Positions 42,481 through 52,707 of a stretch of 64,000 nt of DNA are shown here, piece after piece. A program made the translations under genes and the position numbers. The notes under the pieces are model-generated. The model saw nothing but the letters and a program-made list of their open reading frames with translations. It made no database searches and was not told the origin of the DNA. The stretch is from Leguminivora glycinivorella. Taxonomy: Eukaryota > Arthropoda > Insecta > Lepidoptera > Tortricidae. The stretch covers positions 18,972,001 through 19,036,000 of the forward strand of contig NC_062971.1 of the NCBI RefSeq assembly GCF_023078275.1, written 5' to 3'. The first letter of the stretch is position 1, and each line of letters begins with the position of its first letter.

Positions 42481-43190
42481 GTTTGTTCCTCGATATCTCC
42501 GTCGTTACTGGACCGATTTTGAAAATTTTTTTTTTTGATTGAATGTATATGCATACAGATTGGTCCCATTTTTCTCAGAACCCAGTTCTGATGATGGGAT
42601 CCTGGAGAAATCGAGGGAACTCCTCAAATCTGAAAGACATACATATGGTGATTTTTGTGTTTTTAAAGGAACAGCATGCATTTACGTACGGAACAGTGAC
42701 ATTTGGTGCAGTGGAACTCCTGATGATGGTCAGCATGGAACTCCTCAAATCTGAACGGCACACTTATAGTGACTTTGGTATTTTTATAAGAACAGCATGC
42801 ACTTACGTCCAGAACAGTGATATTTGGTGCAGTGGAATTGCTGATGATGGTCAGAACGGAACTCCTCAAATCTGAACGGCACACTTATAGTGACTTTGGT
42901 ATTTTTATAAGAACAGCTTGCACTTACGTCCAGAACAGTGACATTTGGTGCAGTGGAACTGCTGATGAAAAGTGAGCCGCCCCTGGTTAGAGTTCCGTTC
43001 TGATAATCATTCTCATCTGTAAGTACTTCAGAATCATCCAGATTTCAAAATTGGTTCAGAAATGACGGAGATATCGAATAACAAACATTAAAAAATATAC
43101 AGACGAATTGATAACATAATCCAACATTTGAAAGTATTTATCACCAGAACCCCAAAGGAAGGCGGTTTTTTTTTCTTAAAAATTATTTTA
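42402..43190 (-). mobile_element. Inverted shorter relative of the 2871-4258 element
   Basis: The minus strand has the same order: the CCGCCTT end, TTCTGGTGA head, about 2.5 of the 121-bp units, the GATGGGATCCTGGAG tail and a long A-run (T-run 42450-42478 on plus). Confidence 0.75.
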
Positions 43191-43677
43191 CAAGTGTTCG
43201 TCTCTTGCCCTTACGATGTGAGTATATGTAGATTGTTAAGTACTTTGCATGTGGTTAGAAATGTTCTACAATTTTTACTTTTGTTTAGTCGCTACAGGGT
43301 CTTTTCGTACCAGTACCTTATGGCTGGCCATCAAAGTAAATGTGCATCATGCAGCTAATGTATTGGTGTCTAATTAGACGCTAAAAGTAAACAAGTTCAA
43401 TAAACGGGTATTAAAACGATCGGTTAACGAGAACTGATAATTGCTCCACGCCCGCCGCCTAGCGAATATTCATGCGGCACAGCAAACACAGTCACAGTAC
43501 GAGTACGACACTGAATACTGTTTGAATTTTTTCTATGCCCTCTCTCATTAGCATTAGGAAGAAAGAAAGACATTATTTATTTGGTGTACAATTTTATTAG
43601 GTTCATTCATTAGCCTTAACGTCTATTGCATACGGTTTTTTATGGTGTAACATTCGAGAGGCACCTTTTTTGGTGAC

Positions 43678-43938
43678 TTAATAGACCGATGCGAGACCGA
43701 CATAGTCTATACCGCAGGACTGACAAGAAAAGTTTGCGGAAATCGGCGCTGAAACACCTTGGCGTTGCTTCTGTCTCTTATCAGCAAGTGCAGCAAACCA
43801 TATCTCATCACAAATTCTGCGACCCTCCACAACGCATTTGCGCCACTCCGTTCGTTGCTCTGCGATCCTCTCCCAGTGTTGGTGGTCAACATGAAAGGCA
43901 ATCGTGTCCCTCTTTGCGCAGTCTTTAAAACGAAGCAA
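43678..43938 (-). pseudogene. LINE ORF2 C-terminal fragment
   Basis: The minus-strand translation has LRFKDCAKRDTIAF, WERIAEQRTEWRKCV and ADKRQKQR, the pattern at the C-terminus of non-LTR reverse transcriptases (RYKD..KR ... W...A..R..WR). There is no catalytic part. Confidence 0.6.
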
Positions 43939-44105
43939 CGGCCTACCTACCTAATTTTATTATTGTATTAGGTGTAGGGTGACATCTACCTGATCTACCT
44001 GTAAGAATTGGTCTTCATAAGCACTGAAGTTGAACAATTTAAGAGAGCGAAGTACCTTAGTTTCCAACTTTCCACAGTCGTCATCGCATCCCTTATCAAT
44101 TATTT

Positions 44106-44360
44106 GACGACCGGTCTGGCGCAGTCGGTAGTGAGTCTGCCTGCTACGCCGCGGTCCCGGGATCGAATCCCGGTAAGGGCATTTATTTGTGTAATGAGCA
44201 CAGATATTTGTTCCTGAGTCATGGATGTTTTCTATGTATATAAGTATTTATATATTATATATATCGTTGTCTGAGTACCCACAACACAAGCCTTCTTGAG
44301 CTTACCGTGGGCCTCAGTCAATCCGTGTAAGAATGTCCTATATTTATTTTATTATTTAAT
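44106..44360 (+). mobile_element. tRNA-derived SINE, forward, full head
   Basis: GGTCTGGCGCAGTCGGTAGT is the A-box region and CCCGGGATCGAATCCCGG the B-box region, then AAGGGCATTTATTTGTG. The TTTA tail is near 44340-44360. Confidence 0.82.
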
Positions 44361-44412
44361 TACGTACCTACTGACTTGCATTCTCGCCATACCACCAAGA
44401 ATGTTAAGTTAA

Positions 44413-45824
44413 CCCTTTACCAGGCCCCAAAGAACTAGCGTGTCTTCATACGTACTGTATATACTGTTACAACCGTATTGAACGCCTTGTAAAAAATGCA
44501 TTTACGAAAGTCGGAGATTTTCCTTTAAACCAGAAATAAAAATGTGGGTTACGGTTATCCCATCGCCTGGCCAAGTAACTAACTGTCATACTCGATTTTG
44601 TCTTATTATATTCTTTACCAGGCGAAGGTATGTATTCCTCCCACACCTTATATCGGTTACCGTAGTCAGGTTTTAACTCCAAACCTCCTACAAAATATTT
44701 TGCGAATCCCTGAAAATAGTATTTTATGATCTACATTCACAACACGCTTCTAAATCGCATAATATATCTTTGGCAGTCGTTTAAATTCACTTGACCAGTG
44801 ATGTTAGTGGTTTGTTTACAAATCCGAACACTATACTGAATTTAAGAATAACACAAGGAGATATATCGAACCATTTTTTGGTATTTTCATGATCTTAATG
44901 ATTGTCAGGTAATATAATCATATATTTTGCTAAATACTCCTGCGTCCTTGTGATATGACCAGAATTAGGATGTGGTATGACTCTATCCCATTGCCTGGCT
45001 GGAATTTCCCTGTGTGGGAACTATTATTCCCATGGCCCGATTAGATTTTGAGTCTCTTTGGTTTTTGTTATTTATTTTTAAATATACAGGGTTTATCAAA
45101 AATACGAGTTTTCGTTTAAAGGCATTCTCGGTACGTATTTATTCTTTGTATCTATGATATATAATATATATATATGTAACACAGTCTCACACCTAGACAG
45201 GCAATGGGATAAATACTTACCTCATTATTTTTTGGTTAAAAGCAACACAATTATTAAATTTTATGATACTATCTTCAAGAAGAAATTTTTCAGGGAAAGT
45301 CTTTAAAAGGAGATTTTATAGCTAGGTACATGAATTCACTCTAGGTTGAACACAAAAACAGTTTTATTACTAACGTGAGTTTTTATGACATGACAAGACA
45401 ATTTACTGGGCCATGGGACCACACAGTTAAACTCTAATAAGGCCATGGGATAATGTCAACCCACATCCTAATTCTGGTCATACACAATAATGCGTAAATA
45501 TTTAGCAATGTTTACGATTACATTACCTTTCAACACTCAAAATCTACAAAATGTCAAAAAATTGTTCGACCTATGTACTTCTGTTTCATAGAAATTAAGG
45601 AAAGTGTTCGAATTTCTCCGTAGTTTACTGAAATTAGCGTTCAAGTGAATTTAAACGACTGCCAAAGATATATTACGCGATTTAGAAGCGTGTTGTGAAT
45701 GTAAATCATAAAATACTATTTTAAGGGATTCACAAAATATTTTGTAGGAGGTTTGGAGTTAAAACCTGACTACGGTAACCGATATAAGGTGTGGGAGGAA
45801 TACATACCTTCGCCTGGTAAAGGG
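44413..45824. mobile_element. piggyBac-like non-autonomous element with TTAA flanks
   Basis: Terminal CCCTTTACCAGGC and its inverse GCCTGGTAAAGGG are directly flanked by TTAA (44409-44412 and 45825-45828), the piggyBac signature. Long subterminal inverted repeats pair 44614-44790 with 45640-45815, and TGACCAGAATTAGGATGTGG (44957) pairs with CCACATCCTAATTCTGGTCA (about 45461). No transposase ORF. Confidence 0.82.
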
Positions 45825-45828
45825 TTAA

Positions 45829-46422
45829 CTTACATATCTGTTAGATATACCTACTTACCTCTAACGGTTTCAGTAAATTGTGTTTGGTGGCCCTTTGACG
45901 ATACATAGATATGTGGCCCAAGTTCGAATCTCGGTAAGGGTAATCATTTATTATACTAAGTAAGTGGTATAGATAAGGTACGTCGGGACAGTTACGATGG
46001 GGGTAATTATCAGCTGATCGATTTTTTTTCATTTTTCACACTATTAACTTGAACTCCATTATGTATCTCAAAACGCGTGCCATATATGATCAGCAGTGGA
46101 CGCTCTATTTAATAATGTAAAAAATGCAGTACCTAGTTTAAAATTTTCTCCTAGTCGTAATCACCCCGCTGTACCTTATTATTTTTTAAGCTACCACCTA
46201 CTGTTCCTATGTACACTTAGTTCGCTTAGAGATTTACAGCCACAGCCGACCGTTAATAAAATGCACCACTCCACGTTTACTGCTCTCAGCTACTATACTG
46301 GCCTATCATACTGTGGATAGCGTGACGTTCATAGAACCCCGCTTCTGACAACTTCAGCAGAAAAAACCTTGGCTAGCATAGTTATCGCGAGCTATTGCCC
46401 GCAACTTTCGTCCGAACATATA
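45829..46422. other. Intergenic between piggyBac-like and BEL elements
   Basis: Apart from the SINE B-box fragment, no feature recognised up to the CTCAT target duplication. Confidence 0.45.
45905..45958 (+). repeat. SINE B-box fragment
   Basis: AGTTCGAATCTCGGTAAGGG resembles the SINE B-box and downstream region; the A box is missing. Confidence 0.35.
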
Positions 46423-46427
46423 CTCAT

Positions 46428-47019
46428 TGTTGACTGTAGATGGAGGCGGCTACCAGGTTACGAAGAAAAAACTCCAGTTTTTTATTTTCAATTTGCTGCG
46501 GTGGTGTGTATGGGGGAGCAGCGCGTGCGCGCTCTCTCGCCGTCGGTGTTCAAGTGACGCTCCGAGCGTCGGGGCGGGTATATATATGCTTTCCCGGCCG
46601 CGAGACTCGTGTACCATTCGTCAAGTATGTATTGGTGTTATGTGTGTCTATCGTGTAACAGCAATTCTTTATTTTTCAAATATAATTCTTATGAGATAAA
46701 CATTAACAATCTTCTTATACATTCTTATAAGTATATATATTAATATTCTAATTAGATTGTAAGTATCGGTGCCAGATACTTACTTTATATTAATTGCCAT
46801 TTGTTTTTGGTATATAGTTATGTATTTACGACTGAACTATGCTTGGGTTTTTTAAGGGTAAGTAAGAATCTACTAGTTAAAGTTCAGTCGTATAGTGAAG
46901 TGCTTAGGATTGGTGGGAAATAAAAGAACAAATATAAATCGATATTTCTTTATTATTTATTATCTTAAATCTAACCTACGAGATCGTTATTTACCTATAT
47001 TTTGGGGCTATTTACGACA
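46428..47019 (-). repeat. BEL 3' LTR (592 bp)
   Basis: No mismatch to the right LTR was found by eye. The outer flank is CTCAT; the inner flank is the purine tract at 47020-47027. Confidence 0.95.
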
Positions 47020-47027
47020 TTCCCCCT
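47020..47027 (-). promoter_or_regulatory. Polypurine tract of the BEL element
   Basis: Minus-strand AGGGGGAA directly abuts the 3' LTR start TGTCG, the expected site for plus-strand priming. Confidence 0.7.
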
Positions 47028-47044
47028 ACGTGTTTTTAACACAG

Positions 47045-49933
47045 TTACAACGGAGTAAATCCTATAACGATAAGTCGTGAGGCTGGGCGACGAATTCTTC
47101 CTGCAGCGGTTTCAACTTCTGTAACTCGTACTCGCCCATCTGGACCAGGAAACGTCTTTACTACTTTGCCGCGTGGCCAGGTATTACGAGGCATAGTGCC
47201 GTCAGCTATGATGACTATATCTCCTTCTTTTATATTTTCGTACTTGGGATCGTTGGGGCTTCGTCTTGGTCTTAGCGTTTGACGGTATTCTTTTGTCCAT
47301 CGATCCCAAAACATATCTGATAGAGCTTGTGCCGTTTTCCATGATTTTTCTGTGAGATGAATGTCGGTGAATACGCCGAATGGTGACATGGCGTTTGACC
47401 TTCCTATCAGGAAATGATTGGGCGTCAGAGCCGTCTGACGGTCATCTAATCGGACTGGAACAAGTGGTCTAGAGTTGATGATATGTTCGGCTTCTAGAAG
47501 TAAGGTATGTAGCACTTCTTCCGGTGGATGCCGTTCTTTCAGTGTAACGCGAAGAGCAGCTTTGGTAGCACCCACCAGTCGTTCCCAAGATCCTCCTGCT
47601 TCTGGATTGCCAGGAGGTATCTTTTTCCAGATTATGTTTTTATTTGTTACGAACGACTGCACTTCTTCTTCTATGTCTGCTAATGCTTCAGCTATCTCGC
47701 GTTCGGCCCCTATGAAGCAGGTAGCGTTGTCGGTATATAATACAGTAGGTTGACCTCGACGAGCCATCATGCGTCTGAGTGACAATATCATAGATGATGC
47801 AGATAGGGAAGGCACTAGTTCTATATGTACTGCCCTAGTGGTTAGGCAAGTGTACAGTGCGCCCCATCTTTTTTCATGTCGTCTGCCTACTGTAACTGTC
47901 ATAGGTCCGAAGTAATCGCACGCTGTAGCTGTGAATGCAGGTTGATTAGCGGTAAGCCTTTCAGCAGGTAAATCGCCCAGAGGCACCTTGTGAGTAGTAC
48001 CTCTGTATACGCGACACCATTGGCATGTGTTGCTAATATACCGTATGGCACTACGCAGTCCTACTATATGAAATTGTTTGTGTAGCTCATTGATGACAGT
48101 TTCATGATTTGCGTGGTTAAACAAAGCGTGGTAGTGTGCTATGAGTAACTTTGTTAGAGCTTCTTTTGCGTGTAGGACTGGTATGCACTGGTTTCGATCT
48201 GTGCGCCCATCTAGTAGTAGAATTCCATGTTTGCTGACGTTCACGGCGAGCTTCTTCAGCGGTGACCCCTTTGATATAGGCCGCCCAGCCTCTATGTTGG
48301 CGATTTCCTCTCTGAATGATTTTCTCTGACTTCGTTTGATTAATAACAATTCCGCAATCTTAAGTTTTTCATTCATTGTAGTGAGTGTAAGTTTTATGCC
48401 GCGTATGAGAGACTTGAACGATTCAACTGCTGATAGTACGTAAGCGGACGCGCGTAATAATCGTTTATAGGTAGGAAATCTATCTATGTCGGGCAAGCAG
48501 ACGCAAGTTTTGTTTTTATTAACGACATTTACCTTCTGTTGTACGCGTTCTTCTCCTGTTGGTGGAAACGGTTGTGCCGAGGGCTTTTCTACGGGCCACG
48601 AACTACTGTCTTGTGTTATAAAATCTGGGCCACGAAACCATCTATGGTTGGCGTCGAAATCTTTAGGTATGCCGCGTGTGGCGTCGTCGGCTACGTTTAG
48701 TGAGGTAGGTACCCATCGCCAATCCTCTGGCGAGGTAGTCTCCTCTATTTCAGCTAATCTATGTGCGACGAAGGTTTTGAATGTACGAGGTCCCGACCTT
48801 ATCCACGACAGACACGTTAAACTATCTGACCAGTAATATGATTTTTCTATGACGTAACTAGATTCTCTTTTTACTGATTCGGTTAATCTACTAGCTAACG
48901 TAGCGGACTGCAGTTCGAGCCTAGGTATTGACACTTGTTTCAAAGGACAAACCCTTGCCTTCGCGGCTACTAGAGTGGCTTGTTTGTTCCCTTCTTCGTC
49001 CGTACCTACCATGTATACCGCGGCCGCGTATACTTTTTCTGACGCGTCACAAAAAGTATGAGTTACGACCTTTCGATTCGGCGCGGGAACGTACCGTTCT
49101 ATTTTTAATTCGCGCAATTTATTCATGTTATTTATGAATTCTAACCATAATTGGTGATCTTCGGGGGTGATTTTTTCATCCCAGTCTTTACGCGTACGCC
49201 ATATGTTTTGAATGAGTACTTTTCCCGTTACCGTAATGGGAGAAATAAGACCGATGGGGTCGAACAAGCTCATTACCCCCGAGGTCACCTGTCGTTTGGT
49301 AGGTATGACGCCTTTTTCCAGTACTTCTTTAGGTGTGTTGCGAAAGTTTACGTTAAACCCTAGTTTATCTTGTTTATTATGCCATAATAGGCCTAACGTT
49401 CGTTCGCATTCGTGCTTCCCTAATTCCGATACCTCTTTGCTAGAGATGTCGGTTACGTCTTTTAGAACTTCGGGAACGTTAGAAGCCCACCCGCGTAAAT
49501 GAAAGGAAGCTTTTGCGTGTATTTTTACAATATCGTTCACTAACGTGCGTGCGACATGCGGGTCGTCAAAACTGGCTAATAAATCATCTACGTAAAAGTT
49601 ATTTAGCGTAGTTTCTTTTACTAGTGGGTATTTTTCACTATGTTCTTCTGCGTTTTTATTTTTTACGAACTGTGCGATAGTAGGGCTAGAGGCGGAGCCG
49701 AATATTAGAGAAGTCATTCGGTATTCATCGGCCGGGCCTTCGCGCCTATCTCCCCTCCATAGAAATCGGAGGCTATCTCTGTCCTGCTCTATTACGCGAA
49801 CTTGTAAGAACATTTCGGCTATGTCCGCTATGACGGCCACTTTGCCTTCGCGAAATCGTATCAACACACCGAACAATGATAGCAGTAAATCTGGTCCTAC
49901 CAATAGTGCTTCGTTTAAGCTTTTACCCGCCAT
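47045..49933 (-). CDS. BEL reverse transcriptase, RNase H, integrase (962 codons from first Met)
   Basis: The open frame extends upstream of the listed Met to the break at 50116. RT shows the first aspartate region VAVIADIAEMFLQV and the active box FYVDDLL. RNase H begins near HTFCDASEKVYAAAVYM. Integrase has the H-H-C-C finger (HALFNHANHE ... CQWC) and the D-D-E core: ACDYFGP, YTDNAT, GGSWERL. The frame ends 26 bases inside the 3' LTR. No break is seen in these 962 codons, so the catalytic half could be active if the upstream frame is resolved. Confidence 0.94.
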   Translation of the reverse strand: MAGKSLNEALLVGPDLLLSLFGVLIRFREGKVAVIADIAEMFLQVRVIEQDRDSLRFLWRGDRREGPADEYRMTSLIFGSASSPTIAQFVKNKNAEEHSEKYPLVKETTLNNFYVDDLLASFDDPHVARTLVNDIVKIHAKASFHLRGWASNVPEVLKDVTDISSKEVSELGKHECERTLGLLWHNKQDKLGFNVNFRNTPKEVLEKGVIPTKRQVTSGVMSLFDPIGLISPITVTGKVLIQNIWRTRKDWDEKITPEDHQLWLEFINNMNKLRELKIERYVPAPNRKVVTHTFCDASEKVYAAAVYMVGTDEEGNKQATLVAAKARVCPLKQVSIPRLELQSATLASRLTESVKRESSYVIEKSYYWSDSLTCLSWIRSGPRTFKTFVAHRLAEIEETTSPEDWRWVPTSLNVADDATRGIPKDFDANHRWFRGPDFITQDSSSWPVEKPSAQPFPPTGEERVQQKVNVVNKNKTCVCLPDIDRFPTYKRLLRASAYVLSAVESFKSLIRGIKLTLTTMNEKLKIAELLLIKRSQRKSFREEIANIEAGRPISKGSPLKKLAVNVSKHGILLLDGRTDRNQCIPVLHAKEALTKLLIAHYHALFNHANHETVINELHKQFHIVGLRSAIRYISNTCQWCRVYRGTTHKVPLGDLPAERLTANQPAFTATACDYFGPMTVTVGRRHEKRWGALYTCLTTRAVHIELVPSLSASSMILSLRRMMARRGQPTVLYTDNATCFIGAEREIAEALADIEEEVQSFVTNKNIIWKKIPPGNPEAGGSWERLVGATKAALRVTLKERHPPEEVLHTLLLEAEHIINSRPLVPVRLDDRQTALTPNHFLIGRSNAMSPFGVFTDIHLTEKSWKTAQALSDMFWDRWTKEYRQTLRPRRSPNDPKYENIKEGDIVIIADGTMPRNTWPRGKVVKTFPGPDGRVRVTEVETAAGRIRRPASRLIVIGFTPL

Positions 49934-50112
49934 TTTGCATTTTCCGTCAAATACTAATCTAGGTTTACCCTTTTGAGGATGGAAAGTGGCAAAATGTGGA
50001 AGGTAGTATTCCCTGGGAGACGTGTTAGGCTTATGTATTCTTTCGGCGTACCCTTTGTCTAGGAGGTTTTGTATTTGTCGAGAGTATTCTGCCTTTAACC
50101 CGTCATCCCTGT

Positions 50113-50685
50113 CTAGTTTTTTTCCAAACTTACTAGCCGTTTCATTGCTTTGTCTTTGTTGTTAGGTAGAGTTTCGTTGTCCGTTTTCCATAATAATCCT
50201 GCTTCGTACCTATCTTCGCCCTGTATTTTTTTACATGTTGCGTTTAGGATTTCGAAAGCGCGGTTATTAGGATCGGATCTGTTTATTTTAGGCTCTACTC
50301 CTAACGACTCTATGTTAAAATGTTGTTTTATTAATTCGTGCGTATCTTGTTCGTCGCGACGAGATACGTGATTAATTGTTGCTATTAACTTTCGCGGTTT
50401 TGCTTCCGCGCCGTGAAGGACCCAGCCCAACTTGGTATAGGATGCGGCGGGCAGGTTCTCGTCGGCCTCTATCAATTCTCTAGTAACAATTAAATGCCAG
50501 TTATCCTGGCCTATAAGTACAGTAGGTATACCCGTAGCGTATGTGAGTTCGTCTCGTAGTTCCTCGAGATGAGCGCACTTACTTAACACTTCTTTATTTA
50601 TTCCTTGCGGGTGTAATCCTAACTTTTCGACTGTAAATGCCGTAAGATTATTTACGTTCTCGCTCTTTAGTCCGCGAATAGACAC
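50113..50685 (-). CDS. BEL protease/pre-RT segment, frame-broken at both ends
   Basis: This is a middle reading block of about 190 codons from its first Met, in a different frame from the gag block. It contains the DUF1758-like region (VLIGQDNWHLI, LGWVLHGAEA) and the YEAGLLWKTDNETLPNN motif that precedes RT in BEL/Pao. It ends at TAG 50113-50115, immediately after a seven-A run. The RT block continues in the -1 frame from the same spot. Confidence 0.88.
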   Translation of the reverse strand: MSIRGLKSENVNNLTAFTVEKLGLHPQGINKEVLSKCAHLEELRDELTYATGIPTVLIGQDNWHLIVTRELIEADENLPAASYTKLGWVLHGAEAKPRKLIATINHVSRRDEQDTHELIKQHFNIESLGVEPKINRSDPNNRAFEILNATCKKIQGEDRYEAGLLWKTDNETLPNNKDKAMKRLVSLEKN

Positions 50686-50761
50686 GTTTACCTCGCACGA
50701 CTCGTTATCTACCAGAGTATTGTCTCCTACTGTATTTAGAGATAATTCACACGAACGCGTT

Positions 50762-52600
50762 CTAGGCGTAACTTGGTCGGCTATAAGTATGGCGCTCTAT
50801 TAAAGTAAGCCCCGCCCCTTCGTCCAAAAGCCCGTATGTTTGTACGGAGCCCAATGGCCCGCTTACTTCGACTGGCATAACCTTTAAATAGGTATCTTTA
50901 TCGTGTAAGTGGCTTATGGACGACTGCACTTTGCGGGTTTCGCTCTCTTTTCTAGTGCCGTGTAGTAATTTATGATGTGCCGCCTCGCAATCGCCCGTTC
51001 CGCACGGTACGTATTTACATTTATTAAAGCGTCTGTGATACGGCCCTAAACATCTGTAGCATAATTTGAATTCCTTCATTTTCGTCCATCGCTCGTCAAC
51101 ATTAAGCTTTAAAAAATCGGCGCACTTCGTTATATAATGTTCGCCGCTGCATACCGTACATTTATTTGAATTACTTTCTCTAACTCGCGGGGCGTTCGTA
51201 TGTGTTTTAGGTTTATTATTTTTCACGGATTTTTTCTCTACTGGTTTTTTACTGACCTGTGCAATGAAAGGTTTACTTGAACGTTTGTAGGAATATTCCG
51301 TTTCGCTATACGATTCCCTACTCGTCGACCGTGAGCGTGAACGGTGTCGCGACTGTGCTACCGCGTTTACGCTATGCTTTTTCTGTGCGGATCTACGCGA
51401 TGCGTGGGTAACAGTTAGACCTGCCGCTTTGCTGGCCTCTGTTAGGAATTTTGATAATGACACTAAACCTAATTCCTTAGGGTTTTGTACGCGGTGTTTA
51501 TTCCACTCATGTCGCATTAGAACACTCATTTTATCGACTAGCCTATTGACCAACTCCGGGGCCATGAGATATTGTTCTTGATGCAGTGATTTGATGGTGG
51601 CTACCACGTTAGCGACTTGGCCGGCGAACGATACGATATTGTGATTGTCTTCGGATAGTTTAGGTAACCGTTTGACCTCTTCTATTTCTGCTAGTACTAA
51701 GGCCTCGGGGTTGCCGAATTGCAACTCGAGCATGTCCATAATTTCGAAAGGATCCGACGTAGTATATAGTAGGGCTTTAACTGCGTATTTGGCGTCGCCG
51801 CGTAGCGCGCGCCTAATCCTACCTACATTTGCTACTTCTGAGAACATAGCCTCAGTGTCGTTGAACTCAGCCTTGAAAGCTATCCATTCCGATATTGAAC
51901 CGTCGAATTTGGGTAACTCGGCAACGTGCCGTTGTACTACCGGGTCGCGCCTACCTTTACCTACCGCGTTCTCAAATCGTTGCGCTAACAATTCAATGTC
52001 ATTACTTGCTATTTTATTACTTGTACCTACATACGGCATCGGTGCCGTATTTCTCGGTCTTATAGTATCTTTTTGTTCTATTTTTGCCTGTTCGTTAACC
52101 CAACATTGTACCGGGGGTACGTCTGACACCTGTGCGGGTTTGTTCATCGTCGCAGGTGTCTGTTTACGAGTACAGACTTCGGCAAACTCCGCCTCTGCTT
52201 TGGCTAGAGCTAATGCGCTACTGGCGGCAGCCGCTGCCGCCCTAGCTTGTGCTAATTCTGCGTCACGCACGGCCTGTTCGCTGCGGAGTATTAGTAACCT
52301 AGCCTCGGTTATTCTCTCGTGAGAACTATTGTCGATGACCGTAGGCCGCGGTGCCTCCACTGGCACAACCGTGTCGTCCAACATTGTGCTTTGACGGGGT
52401 GACGCCTGTTCGTTCTTATTTGTCGTTTCAGTACTATTCGCGCGTTTGCTACCGCTTACGCTTTCCTGTTCGGAAGCTGTATTTGTACGAGACCCTACTA
52501 ACGGCGTGTGCTTACCCGATCGTAATACCCTCCCGCTTTCGCTCATGATTGAATCGTACAAATCTCTATCACACGGTAACGCCCTATATAATGAGTGCAA
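50762..52600 (-). CDS. BEL gag and start of protease (612 codons, frame broken at 3' end)
   Basis: The frame has Ala/Glu-rich coiled-coil character early, a capsid-like middle (PKFDGSISEWIAFKAEF), and Cys/His knuckles CTVCSGEHYITKC and CYRCLGPYHRRFNKC before the protease motif LLDEGAG. Translation may start at Met-19 (MSESGRVLRSGK, 52546) rather than at 52600. The frame ends at 50762-50764 soon after the protease motif, while the next frame continues family-like sequence. A one-base change near 50788-50797 explains the break. Gag packages the RNA and forms virus-like particles in the cytoplasm. Confidence 0.9.
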   Translation of the reverse strand: MHSLYRALPCDRDLYDSIMSESGRVLRSGKHTPLVGSRTNTASEQESVSGSKRANSTETTNKNEQASPRQSTMLDDTVVPVEAPRPTVIDNSSHERITEARLLILRSEQAVRDAELAQARAAAAAASSALALAKAEAEFAEVCTRKQTPATMNKPAQVSDVPPVQCWVNEQAKIEQKDTIRPRNTAPMPYVGTSNKIASNDIELLAQRFENAVGKGRRDPVVQRHVAELPKFDGSISEWIAFKAEFNDTEAMFSEVANVGRIRRALRGDAKYAVKALLYTTSDPFEIMDMLELQFGNPEALVLAEIEEVKRLPKLSEDNHNIVSFAGQVANVVATIKSLHQEQYLMAPELVNRLVDKMSVLMRHEWNKHRVQNPKELGLVSLSKFLTEASKAAGLTVTHASRRSAQKKHSVNAVAQSRHRSRSRSTSRESYSETEYSYKRSSKPFIAQVSKKPVEKKSVKNNKPKTHTNAPRVRESNSNKCTVCSGEHYITKCADFLKLNVDERWTKMKEFKLCYRCLGPYHRRFNKCKYVPCGTGDCEAAHHKLLHGTRKESETRKVQSSISHLHDKDTYLKVMPVEVSGPLGSVQTYGLLDEGAGLTLIERHTYSRPSYA

Positions 52601-52707
52601 ATAATTAGTACTATATACAATGGAAACTACAAAAAATAATCAAAAACGAACAAAACAAATTAACACTTATATTATGATTGACTTAACCACTACGCATAAC
52701 ACTTATA

